Below, in pieces: positions 1-10,160 of a stretch of DNA of 64,000 nt; position 1 is the first letter of the stretch, and each line of letters begins with the position of its first letter. The stretch spans positions 18,248,001 to 18,312,000 of the forward strand of contig CM072343.1 in the NCBI GenBank assembly GCA_036874045.1, written 5' to 3'. The position numbers were made by a program, and so were the translations under genes. The notes under the pieces were generated by a model, which had not been told where the DNA came from, made no database searches, and was given only the letters and a program-made list of their open reading frames with translations. The stretch is from Cymodocea nodosa. Its lineage: Eukaryota > Streptophyta > Magnoliopsida > Alismatales > Cymodoceaceae.

Positions 1-1842
1 CATGCATGAGAAATGTTGCAGAGTAGGAGCAATCCCATGTTCTCTCTGCATGGCTTCAAAATGGCGACAGCCTTCCTCCACCATGCCTACCCGGCTACAA
101 GCAGAAAGAACCCCGACGAAGGTCGCTTGGTTGGGCTTAACCTGAGCCAATTGCATCTCACGAAAGAGTGCGAGAGCTTCCCTACCATACCCAAATCTAG
201 CGTAACCAGAGATCAGACTAGTCCATGAAACAACATCAAGAGTGGCATCTCCTGATAATCTAAACGATTTCTCTGCATCCGCAAGGTGACCGCATTTGGC
301 GTACGCATCGATCAGACAATTTGTTACCAGCAAATCTGATTCTATACCAAGTTTGGAGGAGTATGCATGAATCTGACGGGCCGCTTCTAGGTGGGAAAGC
401 TCAGCACAAGCGCATAGCATGATATTGGAAGTGATATGATCTGGCTTAATTCCACAACCATGAATCTGTTCTAGTAGCTCTAGTACCTTGTTCGGCCGTT
501 CATGTTGAAGACAAGCTCTAAGAAATGCGTTTAGAGTGACAACGTCCCATTGGTTCTCCATCTCCTCGAAAAGATGGCGTGCAGAGGAATAATCGCAACA
601 CCTGCTGTACATGGTAAGCAGACAATTGGAGACTGCAACATGCGTGCCGAAACCCATCTTACATATGTAGGAATGAACTTGCTGTCCTTGACAAAGAAGA
701 GAGTGGCTTGCGAATCCGGCAAGCAGGTTCCGAACGGTGGTGTCGTCTGGTTTCAAACATGAAGTCCTCATCTCCAGGAACAAAACCAAGGATTGATCGG
801 GACTCCCCCCTTGAGAAAAACTGCCAATTATCGAATTCCATGCGATCAGATCAGGCCTTCGGATTTCATCAAACACCTTCCTCGAACATTCCAACATTCC
901 GCACTTGGCATACATGTCGACGAGGGATGTGCCTGCAAAGGCACTCCTTCCGACCCCAACTTTCAGGCACAAGCCGTGTGCCTGCTCCCCGCATTCCAAA
1001 CGCGAAAGAACGCTGCAAGCACGAAGCACACTTTCGAACACAATCTCGTTGAGTTGTTGGTCTCCGTTTCTGTGCATTTGTTGGAAAAAACATAGGGCCT
1101 CAGACGCATCACCTTTGTGGGCAAGTCCAGAAAGCAACGCTCCCCAGCAAACCACGTCCTTGTCCATGATTCTGGCAAACACCATGGAAGCATCATCAAG
1201 CCTGCCGGACTTTGCGTACATATTGACCAGGGCATTCCGAACAACCTTCTCGGAACCAAGATCGAGTTTCAGCACATGCCCGTGAAGCTGCCTACCCAGT
1301 TCAGGATCCGCCAGACGTGCACAAGCATCTAATGCAGTCCCCAAAGCAAACTGCTCAGGATAAAGACCCGACCGCCGCATCTCCATGTACAACTCGACAG
1401 CTTCCGTCTCCCTGTAATCGCTAGCGTACCCAGCAATGATGGCCGTCCAGGAAGCCACGTTTCTATCGGACATTCCATCGAACACCTCCCTCGCCTCCTC
1501 CGGGGATCCGCACTTGCCAAAGGCCGTGAGGATGTGGTTGTGCAGGATGACGTTGACTGGGGTGGCGGAGTGGAAGAGGTGCTGGTGGATCTGACGGCAG
1601 AGGTTTGCCGACTTCAGCTGGGAGGCGGCGACGAAGAGGTGACGGTAGGTGCTGGGCGTCAGAAGGAAGTTAGGCCGCTGAGATCGGAGGGAGTGGAAGA
1701 CCTCTGCTGTTTCCTTGTAGAGCATGCGGTTGCAGAGCCATTGAATGCACGCGTTGGCTGAGGTCTCAGTTCGGAGGTGGTCACGATGGAGATGAACGGC
1801 GGCGGCGGCGTATAATTTGGAGTTAACGCCACTAACCTTCAT
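1..1842 (-). CDS. Pentatricopeptide repeat (PPR) protein, PLS subfamily, 3' end outside window
   Basis: The minus strand is open without a stop from the ATG at 1842 to base 1, giving 614 codons, so the gene runs off the left edge. The protein is made of consecutive degenerate 31-36 residue repeats of P, L and S type. Recurrent signatures include NALVNMYAKSGRLDDA, GTSLVDMYAKCGML, VVSWTSLISGYARFGYG and PNQATFVGVLSACSRVGM. The last visible residues (LQHFSCM) match the point where PLS proteins normally enter their E motif, so an E or DYW tail should lie beyond the window. PLS-type PPR proteins usually act in mitochondria or plastids in site-specific RNA editing; that role is known of the family, not shown here. 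The gene is intronless as usual for PPRs. Its start codon lies only 280 bp from the divergent oxygenase start at 2123. I cannot name the ortholog. Confidence 0.93.
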   Translation of the reverse strand, partial: MKVSGVNSKLYAAAAVHLHRDHLRTETSANACIQWLCNRMLYKETAEVFHSLRSQRPNFLLTPSTYRHLFVAASQLKSANLCRQIHQHLFHSATPVNVILHNHILTAFGKCGSPEEAREVFDGMSDRNVASWTAIIAGYASDYRETEAVELYMEMRRSGLYPEQFALGTALDACARLADPELGRQLHGHVLKLDLGSEKVVRNALVNMYAKSGRLDDASMVFARIMDKDVVCWGALLSGLAHKGDASEALCFFQQMHRNGDQQLNEIVFESVLRACSVLSRLECGEQAHGLCLKVGVGRSAFAGTSLVDMYAKCGMLECSRKVFDEIRRPDLIAWNSIIGSFSQGGSPDQSLVLFLEMRTSCLKPDDTTVRNLLAGFASHSLLCQGQQVHSYICKMGFGTHVAVSNCLLTMYSRCCDYSSARHLFEEMENQWDVVTLNAFLRACLQHERPNKVLELLEQIHGCGIKPDHITSNIMLCACAELSHLEAARQIHAYSSKLGIESDLLVTNCLIDAYAKCGHLADAEKSFRLSGDATLDVVSWTSLISGYARFGYGREALALFREMQLAQVKPNQATFVGVLSACSRVGMVEEGCRHFEAMQREHGIAPTLQHFSCM

Positions 1843-1940
1843 GTTTAAAATTCAAATCAAAAAAAGGAAAGAAAAAAAAAAACAAATGCGTGGTGGTCAT
1901 CACAAATAGGAAACTTTGACATTTTAAGGAACTAGCACGC

Positions 1941-2079
1941 ATGCATGGCACTAAATTAATGCTTGATTCTGATTTAAACGTGTATTAATTTAAACGAAAT
2001 CTTCAATCGCCAGTAACGCTCCAGCAGGTTCATGCATGGCAGGCACTAGATTAACGCTTGATTCTTATTTAAACGTTAA
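1941..2079 (+). repeat. Direct repeat pair upstream of the GA3ox-like gene
   Basis: A motif of about 43 bp beginning CATGGCA and ending GATTTAAACGT or TATTTAAACGT occurs at about 1943-1982 and again at about 2034-2076. The two copies differ by a few substitutions and a short indel. The second copy lies within 90 bp of the likely start codon at 2123, in the leader or core promoter. Its function is unknown. Confidence 0.6.
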
Positions 2080-2122
2080 GCAAAATCATCGATCGCCCCA
2101 CGCATTCGGAGTGCGAACAAGC

Positions 2123-3337
2123 ATGTCTACGCTGGAGGCTTCGTTTGAGCGGAAGAACGTCGTTGATGTTCGTCTCAAGCCATACGCCCACATCGACTAC
2201 CGGTCCCAGGAAGAGGTGCCGGAGTCTCACGCTTGGGAACAAAGCGACGACCCCTACCACGCACATCTGGTGGCGGAGGAGCACCACTCCCTCCCGACCT
2301 TCGACCTCAGGGACTCCCCCGACGTTCTCCTCCCCCAACTCCACCGTGCTTGCAGGCAGTGGGGCGCGTTCCAACTCATGGGCCACGACATCCCCATGGA
2401 CCTCCTCCGCCGTGTTGAGTCCGAGTGTCGCCACCTCTTCCAACTCCCTGACGAGCGGAAGCGTGCAGCGCTGAGGCCTGCCGATGGTATTTCCGGCTAT
2501 GGTAACCAAGCCATCAGCAAACACTTCTCCAAGTCCTTCTGGTCCGAGTGCTACACTATGGCCGGAGATTTGACGGAGGAGGCAAGAAAGATCTGGACCT
2601 CTGACGACGACCATCGTCGGTTTTGGTACGCACGTTAAATATCTACCATTAATAACTCAATTGATCGGCATTGCTGGCTGGCTACCTAGTGCATTAAAAT
2701 GATTGCGTCACTCACATATATATATATATATACATACATATGATTGTGCAGTGAGGTGATGGTGGCGTACAGAGAAAAGGTGAGGGAGTTGTCGTTGGAC
2801 TTGGTTCAACTTCTGCTGGCGTCTATGGGATCGTCGTTGGACGAAACCGGATGGCTGCCGGAATTCAAGGACGCCCACCCCGTTCTCCACGCCAACTGGT
2901 ACCCAGCTTGCCCGAACCCCTCTCGGGCGATGGGCCTCGCTCCGCACACGGACTCCAGCCTCATCACCATCATGCACCAGTGCAACGCAAGCGGGTTCCA
3001 AGTCATGTCGCCGCCGGAGGACCTTCTTGGCCATCAGTCGAGTCGCTGGGTGACGGTGCCAAGGTCGACGCCTGGGGTTCTGGTGGTAAATCTGGGCGAC
3101 GTCTTCCGTATCGTCTCCAATGGCCTGTATCGCAGTGCACTCCACCGCGCCGTCGTGAACAGGGAAAGCGAACGTCACACCTTGGTTGCTTTCGTCGGCC
3201 CTCCGACCCAAGCCAAGATCGCCGTGCTCAAAAGCCTTCTGGCGCCGGGCGAAAGCCCCAAGTACGACGAGATGACCTGGGCCGAATACATTGCTGCAAA
3301 GCTCAAGACCTGCCCTTCAAAGTGTTTGTTCGATTGA
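2123..3337 (+). CDS. Gibberellin 3-beta-dioxygenase-like 2OG-Fe(II) oxygenase
   Basis: Exons are 2123-2625 and 2752-3337, giving 362 aa. The donor is TTTTG|GTACGC and the acceptor TGTGCAG|TGAGG, restoring RRFCEVMVAY across the junction. The N-terminal DIOX_N region is followed by the 2OG-Fe(II) domain. Fe(II) ligands are H233 and D235 in GLAPHTDSS and H299 in ALHRAVV. The ANWYPACPNPSRAMGLAPHTD stretch is typical of GA 3-oxidases, which convert GA9/GA20 to bioactive GA4/GA1 in the cytosol. The 2OG-binding R-x-S motif reads R309-H-T311, with Thr in place of the usual Ser. The ATG at 2123 is preferred; an in-frame ATG at 2036 would add 29 residues unlike the family. One intron is the usual GA3ox structure. 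A related dioxygenase of the same superfamily cannot be excluded. Confidence 0.85.
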
Positions 3338-4416
3338 ATAATAACCATCTCTACTTTTGCTTTCAAAGTATTATTTATTACTGCTCTATAGTTAATTTTT
3401 CAGAAGTTTGCATTAATCTATGTTCAGTACTAATGCGATATTAATCTGTGCGCTATTTACAATATGACGTCAAGCGGATGTGATCTTGATTTATATACGT
3501 TCATCAACAAATGGTTCACGATGAAAACTAACAGAAGACTACAGAAAATTAAATGTCAAGCCTGTACAAATTTCTAGAGTTTATATATATATGCGATTCA
3601 TAACTTGTATAAATCAAATCAATTAACCATAAAGACAGTTCTGATACTCTTTCAAGCTTCACTCCTCCCATTCTATACAAGAAAAGTCGATCTATTTCAT
3701 TCAAATTTATCAAATGAAGAGAAAGCGAGCAAGCAAGCAATCAAAACTCGTGACCAATTCAAGTTGTGTGTATGTATGTAAAGCTCAACTCTCTCTCTAT
3801 TTCCTTCAGAAAATGGTGGTTTTCTTGTGAAAGAATAATAAATAAACCATAGATTAAATACTTTGCTTCATTTTATTTTGTTTAGATTATAGGACGTTCA
3901 AACTATTTATAATCGTGATTACACATACGTATTTTAAGACGTGGTTATCGTTACCAAGATTTTGAAATACTATCACGTCTACGTAACCAGAGTCATGTTT
4001 AGGCGAATTTATATATGCTTAAACAAGTTATAACCTACCAGATCCAGAATCTCGTAATCAACAAAATTAATTTTCAGTGTGAAGATTGTAGGAAGTCTCT
4101 TAAAGCAGAGTTATTGTTGAACATGGTCACACTAATTTTTACAAAGTCCGTTATATGAAAATTAATTTACTCGTAAATTAACCTATTTAATAACGTAATA
4201 TGATGGGATATAACTTAGTATATACTATTAAATTAGAATATCTATTAATCTATTTATTCTGAATTATAATCAATCATTAAATATTATAAATAAATCTTAA
4301 GAAAATAGTCATGATCGGGATATCTGCCGACGAATCATCTGGGCCGTTGATACCACGATCCATCCTTCGTGCGGTGCTCTTGGTCCACGACAGGCCGGCA
4401 GAGAAGAGCCCAATTG
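3338..4416. other. AT-rich intergenic region
   Basis: This is the 3' flank of the GA3ox-like gene followed by the upstream region of NDUFA12. It is strongly AT-rich with stop codons in all frames. I see no recognisable coding or repeat structure apart from short TA runs near 3581-3590. Confidence 0.6.
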
Positions 4417-4443
4417 GGTGGTGGTGGTGGTGGTGGTGGTGGT
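4417..4443 (+). repeat. (GGT)9 microsatellite in the NDUFA12 leader
   Basis: Nine uninterrupted GGT units end 30 bp upstream of the NDUFA12 start codon. They probably lie in the 5' UTR, because the tract sits in a GC-rich stretch directly joined to the first exon. Confidence 0.9.
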
Positions 4444-4473
4444 CTCGGAACTCGGCAGGGGAGGAAACGAGGA

Positions 4474-7400
4474 ATGGCGGCGGTTGTGCGTGGGATCCTC
4501 AAGGCCGTCAGAGAAAAGGGCATCGGAGGATTCGTTAGGCAGATCCGGGAAGAAGGCTATCTGTAAGTGCCAGCCTCTCTCTTCAGTTCACCCAAATATC
4601 GTCCGTATTCTGTGTCGGACCATCTTTCCTGTCCTTCGTGAAGCATTCGTCGCCTCTTGCTTCTCGTCGGGTGTGTGGTGTTTCATTTGTTGGAAATCTG
4701 ATTTGTATTTTTATATTTTAAATCGATTAGATAGTATTCGGTGGGATGTATGGAATCTCATTCTAGTGTTGATTAACACAATTTATTTGCCAATAAATAA
4801 ACTAGAGGATTGCGTTGGTTTACAGAACAAGAATGGATAATTAAGAGTAACTCACTGGACCGGGTCTTGTATCAATACCTGTAATTTCGAATGATTTAAA
4901 GAAATATCCTATTATAATTGCTTTCAACCATCTATTAACATGGTGTTGGAGGGAGATAGGCAGGGAAGAAATTTTTTCCAGCCCATTCCAAGGCTTCCTC
5001 CATTTGTGGTTTGAGCAGCTGTCTTCACTTTTCTTGTCAGATCTATTCATCCTGTCATTAGCAGCGGTTAGCCTTTATAATTTTCCTTAGAGTAAGTCTT
5101 AGATAATGACAATAATATTGTATTGTCTTTTTGTTGCATTGAAATATTTTTCCTCTATTGATTTTTATTTATGGTCTTTGCTATGAAAGGGGAAATTATA
5201 CACAGAAAGGAAATCATTACTTTATGAAATCTTTTCTCTAATTTGTTTCATTATTTTGTTAGAGAATAACTTCAGTTATTTTACCTGTTTACAGGAGATG
5301 CCTTCCGGACGGAAATCTTCTGTAAGTGACAATCAACATAGATATTTTATTCACCTCTTAAAGAAACATAGATATAGTTGAAATTGGAATTTCATGCAAA
5401 GATATTTTCTGGAATTTAGTTGTCTACAAAAATAATTGGTTGTCACATAATATTACCGTGCTTTCAATTGACGGTTTGAGAACATATTAGACAGTACAGC
5501 ATATAAATTATAAATATTTTAGAAGAATTAGTAGTTTGAAGGTTAAAGAAGTTATTAAGAAAATGAAATGTGGGAAAACTATTAGGGCAGATGGTATTCC
5601 TCTAGAAGTGTGAAACTATATGGGTGATGGAGAGATTAAGTGGTTAACTAAGTTTTTTAATATAAATTTGATGACATAGAAGATGCTCAATGAATGAAGA
5701 AAGAGCTCTTTAATAACTATATTTAATAATAATAGAGATATATAGAATTGTAATAATTATTGTGGTAACAAGTTAACGAGACATACTATGAAATCATGGA
5801 AAAGGATAAAGCATGTAATGAAAATCATAGAAAATCAATTTGAATTTATACTATGTAGGCCAACAATAGAAGCTATTCACTTATTTAGACAATTAATAAA
5901 AAAATTTAGAGTAAAGAAAAAAGACTAACATATAGTTTTCATTGATTTAGAAAGAGCTTATGATAGAATACCTAGAAACCCATCGTGGTGGGTTTTGAAA
6001 AGAAAATAAGATATATTGATATCGCAAAGGATATATATGAAAGAGCATTCATTAATGTTAAAATTATGGGAATAGAAACTAGAGAATTTGTAATAGACAT
6101 AAGTTTACAACGAGAATCTTCTTTCAATTCATATATGTTTATCTTGGCTATGGATGAAATAACTAAGAAATTTTAAACAGAAATACTTTAGTGTATGCTA
6201 TTTGTTGATGACATAATTTTAGTTGATAAAGTAAGTCAAGAATCAGTTCTAAATTAGAAATATGGAGAAATACTTTAAAGTTCAAAAGACTTATAATGGG
6301 TAGGTTAAGAATGAATATATGTAGTATAGGTTCAATGAAAATAGGAATAATAATGAAGGTATACAATTAGATAATCATGAGATTCATACAAATAAGAGTT
6401 TTAAATATTTAGGATTTATAATATATGGTAATGGTGAAATTGTAGAAAATGTTATTTATAGAATTAAAGTAGGATAGATGAAGTAGAGAAATGTTTTTAA
6501 AATATTATACGATAGGAGGATACCTTTAAAATTTAAATGAAAGTTTTATAAATTTATTATTTTCCTGGCTTATACTTTTTGACTCAGAATGTTGGACCAT
6601 AAAGAATGATTATATGTAAAAAGTTAATGTTGCAAAAACGTGAATGCTTATATAAATAAGTGGTAATATTATAAGGGATAAGTTAAAAAATGATTTTGTT
6701 AAGAATAAAATAGGAATTATATAAATTGAAGATAAGAAAAAATCAATTTATGTGATTCAGTCATATCTTTAGGAACTCAAAAGATGCATCGGTTACAAGA
6801 AGAGAATTAATTAATGTAGAAAAAATTAAAAGAAGTAAAGGAGAACTTTAAACTACTTTGTTAAGAATTGTGAGAAAAGATTTAAATTCATGTAATTTAA
6901 CCAAAATTTTGATCATAGATAAAAATACATGAGGTAAAGGATTCATTTGGTTGTCCCTATGTAGTAGAATTATAGTTTGAATTATTGTTTTTGTTGTTGT
7001 AATTTCAAGGCTCGAGGTTATAGTTTATATAGAAGACAAAAGTTAAAATATATGATTGGATAGAATGTAAAAACTAGCCTTTTCAATAATAGAGGTATAA
7101 TCGTGTACAATTAGACTCTTTTAGACTAAAACATTGGTGGGAGACTTGTGCATTGAGTTTGCCACTTTTTTATGAATGAATAGTTTGAACACCATTTGAT
7201 TCAATTTGGCATTTTTGTATACTCATATGGAATATATACAAGCTAAAGACAGCTTGCAAGATATATTATTGCAGAAACAAAGAATAGGTAAAAGTGATTG
7301 ATTTATTAACAAAACATAAGGTTTCTCTGTGTAAAGGTTGCATAGAGAAAAGACAAACATAAATTAAGTAATGTGGGATTAAGCTTACAAGAAACCCTAA

Positions 7401-10160
7401 CCTGTCCTAACTGAATGATCCACATAATGATCTATTTATTTATATACTATAACACTACCCTTTAAGCTGGAGCATTTAAGTTATCTAGCATGTAATAGAC
7501 TTAAATATAACAATTAACAACAAAATAAACAAAGAAAATTATAGTACACACTGAAAAGGTAGGAATTATAATAGTTGTTCATGTGAAAATAAATAATAAT
7601 TGAAAGTGATTGTTTTATAAACAAAACCTAAGACCTTGATATATAGAGACTACATAGAAAAGACAAGTGCAAGTTAAGTAAACCCACAAGAAACCTTAAC
7701 TTAACCCTATGATCCATATAATGATCTATTTATTCATATACTCTAATAATTGCTTTACTAAACATTTAGAATTTATCTAAAAGGCTAAAACTGAAATGAT
7801 ATCTAAGTCATCAAGCTATTATAAGAAAATATGCCAACCTTACTGATATTCAGCTATTGTTGTATTACTACTGTCATGTTGCTGATAGTTGCAAGCCTTG
7901 TCTCAATAGGCAAACGAAAATCCACAACATTGGAGCTACACTTGTTGGAATCGATAAATTTGGAAACAAGTACTACCAGAATCTTGAAAACGCTCAATAC
8001 GGTTTGTCACTTTGGCTGCCTTTTTCATTAATATTATCTCTAGTTTCAAAAACATTGGTTTATGCTTGATTTAAATGATTTCTTGAGAGCTAAAGTTATC
8101 ATGCTTTTCTCTTGTACAGCTCTCTTTATCAGAATTATTTCTATAAACAATTGCTTGAAGTTCATATATCATTACGGACATTATCAATGTTTGAAACATG
8201 TTGTAAAGTTTGGGAAGGAATTCTGTTATTTCCAGATACCAATCTAATATATAACTAGATATTATAAGATTTTTTTAATGTTTGACATAAATTTGCTTGA
8301 GGATAGCATCTAACTAGTTGAAGTAATTTTCTGAACAGTACAATACATAAATAAGTTAATAATTCTTTTTAAATCCTTTGGAATTGAAACAGAACTAGGA
8401 AACTAGATCTCCGTTTGTTTTTCCAAGTATATATGTTACAGAATATTTAAATTCTTTCTTTGGAATTTAAGTAAATGAATTTCAGTAGTCTCTAAGATCT
8501 TCTCAAACTACCTTTTTTAGCCATTCAGTTTGTACCAACTAATAAGACATTTATCTTTTAGTTGATAATCACCATGGTTTAATGCTATAAAATGTATTCA
8601 TATAGTGTTAAGTACTTGAAGTTGTAATGTTTTTTACAGGGAGGCATAGGTGGGTGGAGTATTCTGAAAAGGGAAGATATAATGCATCTCAAGTGCCTCC
8701 TGAGTGGCATGGTTGGCTTCATCACATCACTGACCACACAGGGGATGAAGTGAGTTCTCAATTGGGACTTCCAAGTAAAGAATTTTCTATTAGTACCATG
8801 GTTATGGCATATTTCATGACATGTGTTTACTTGCAAAAGAAGACATTCATTTTTATTTTCAACTCCTCATGGACACTTTCTTTGCTTGTTCTTTGATCCT
8901 AAAGTAATTTTTGAAAGAAAGAAGAATAAATGACATTATTATTGATTATCATAGGAGTATAAGAGACTAAAGGGGTGCTTGGTAGCGATTATTTCAGTGA
9001 GCTTACGGAAATACACTAGCATTTTTCAGTGATTATTACCAAACATATTATTATGTGTGTCAACTTATTTTTATATGCTAGCTTACAAAACATTACAATT
9101 TGAATTAAAAAAGTTAAATAGAAAAAGTTGTGTTCTGCAGCTTTTTGTTGAAAACATTAATTTATTTTACTTAAGAATAGGAGTCAAGTTTTGTTCCTCT
9201 TCTTTATAATTGTATACTCGCCGATTTTGTTCACTAGTGTAGTTATAACAAAATGTATTCCAAAGTGACAATATGAAACTATGATTAATATGTCATACAA
9301 AATAATTGTCTATTTATGGCAAATTAATGCACTTCATTGCAATTATGTAACTATCATTAATTCTTAAAAACATAATAGTTGAACAACACAATGATGGCAC
9401 TATGTTGCCAACTGATTATAAGGGGAACATGGAAAAGGCTGGAGTCATGACCTTGATTTATTAGAGATCATATGGTGAAGTAGGATAATCTCCATATTAT
9501 ATGTTCGTGTAAATAGACCCTAATATAACTTAAATTTATCGTTCAAACGCCATACAGAATTCACGAGGATAAATTTAAAGTTGGAAAAATGGTGACGTAC
9601 AATATTGAAAAGTTTAATACATGCAGTTTTAGCTCTTATAAACACTCTCACTGTAAAGCATAAACGCTGTCATTCCGGGGAGATCAATGATATCTTGAGT
9701 CACAAGAAATCAGTCCTTAGTGCCTACAAACCCAAATATTTGCTGCTTGAAAAGGAAAGTAGTATCACACGTGTAGTGATATGAGTAGTACTTTTACAGT
9801 AAGGCACTGACTCGAGCTAAGAAAACATTCTCGTGCAACTCACAACGAACATATGTTTGCTTGTGACCATTTAAGGTGAAATACGCAATTGGCCCTAGAA
9901 ATATATGCAGTTGCTATTGGTAACTGCGATGATCTCACGTGGCATGTGGTGGATTAATGCAATCTTATTATTGTTTGATTTCTAATGGATATTTTCCTTG
10001 GCAGCTTTTGATGCTGAGACCCAAAAGATACGGAGTGGAGCACAAGGAGAACTTCTCGGGTGAAGGTGATGAATACATCTATCATTCCAAGGGTCACAGT
10101 CTCAACCCCGATCAGAGGGACTGGACCAGGTACCAGCCGTGGCAGCCAACCAAAACCTAG
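4474..10160 (+). CDS. NDUFA12: Mitochondrial complex I accessory subunit NDUFA12 (B17.2)
   Basis: There are five exons: 4474-4562, 5295-5321 (27 nt), 7910-8001, 8640-8749 and 10005-10160. They join in frame to 157 aa, the usual plant length. The product is the 18 kDa accessory subunit of NADH:ubiquinone oxidoreductase in the mitochondrial inner membrane. Diagnostic stretches are KIHNIGATLVGIDKFGNKYY, GRHRWVEYSEKGRYNASQVP, EWHGWLHHITDHTGDE and KENFSGEGDEYIYHSKGHSL, ending WTRYQPWQPTKT. All introns are GT-AG (for example CT|GTAAGT and ACAG|G), and the microexon encodes RCLPDGNL. The ATG at 4474 is chosen because MAAVVRGILKAVREKG matches the family N-terminus. Intron 2 is 2.6 kb and carries retroelement debris. 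The open reading frame starting at 4369 is an upstream extension only. Confidence 0.96.
5540..6960 (+). mobile_element. Degenerate LINE-type reverse transcriptase remnant in NDUFA12 intron 2
   Basis: Broken translated pieces follow the order of a plant non-LTR reverse transcriptase. There is a thumb/finger segment with RADGIPLEV near 5590. A palm motif reads FIDLERAYDRIPR at about 5940. The YIDIAKDIYERA segment with the following glycine-rich step lies at 6010-6180. A frame-shifted remnant of the FADD catalytic loop is near 6200. An FKYLGFII step lies at 6400 and a terminal LYDRRIPLKFK segment at about 6510. Numerous stops and frameshifts show it is inactive. It is co-oriented with the host gene. 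No poly-A tail or target-site duplication was identified. Confidence 0.8.
7291..7748 (+). repeat. Diverged direct repeat pair (about 160 bp) in NDUFA12 intron 2
   Basis: The copy at 7291-7452 and the copy at 7602-7748 share AAAGTGATTG, CATAGAAAAGACAA, ACAAGAAACC and ATAATGATCTATTTATT in the same order. The spacer holds CTTTAAGCTGGAGCATTTAAG, which resembles sequence found near plant Copia ends. The pair could be relics of nested or solo LTRs. Confidence 0.65.
8972..9131 (+). repeat. Short dispersed repeat, copy A (intron 4 of NDUFA12)
   Basis: This stretch begins GGGGTGCTTGGTAGCGATTA and includes AATACACTAGCATTTTTCAGTG and AACTTATTTTTATATG. The reverse complement of 31255-31401 matches it closely over more than 100 bp. 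The left end can fold back on itself (TTGGTAGCGATTATTTCA against the later CAGTGATTATTACCAA). This suggests a MITE or foldback-like element. Confidence 0.65.

Noticed and set aside
2069..2614. Minus-strand 181-codon frame opposite GA3ox exon 1
   Set aside because: Antisense shadow; the sense strand carries the recognisable oxygenase.
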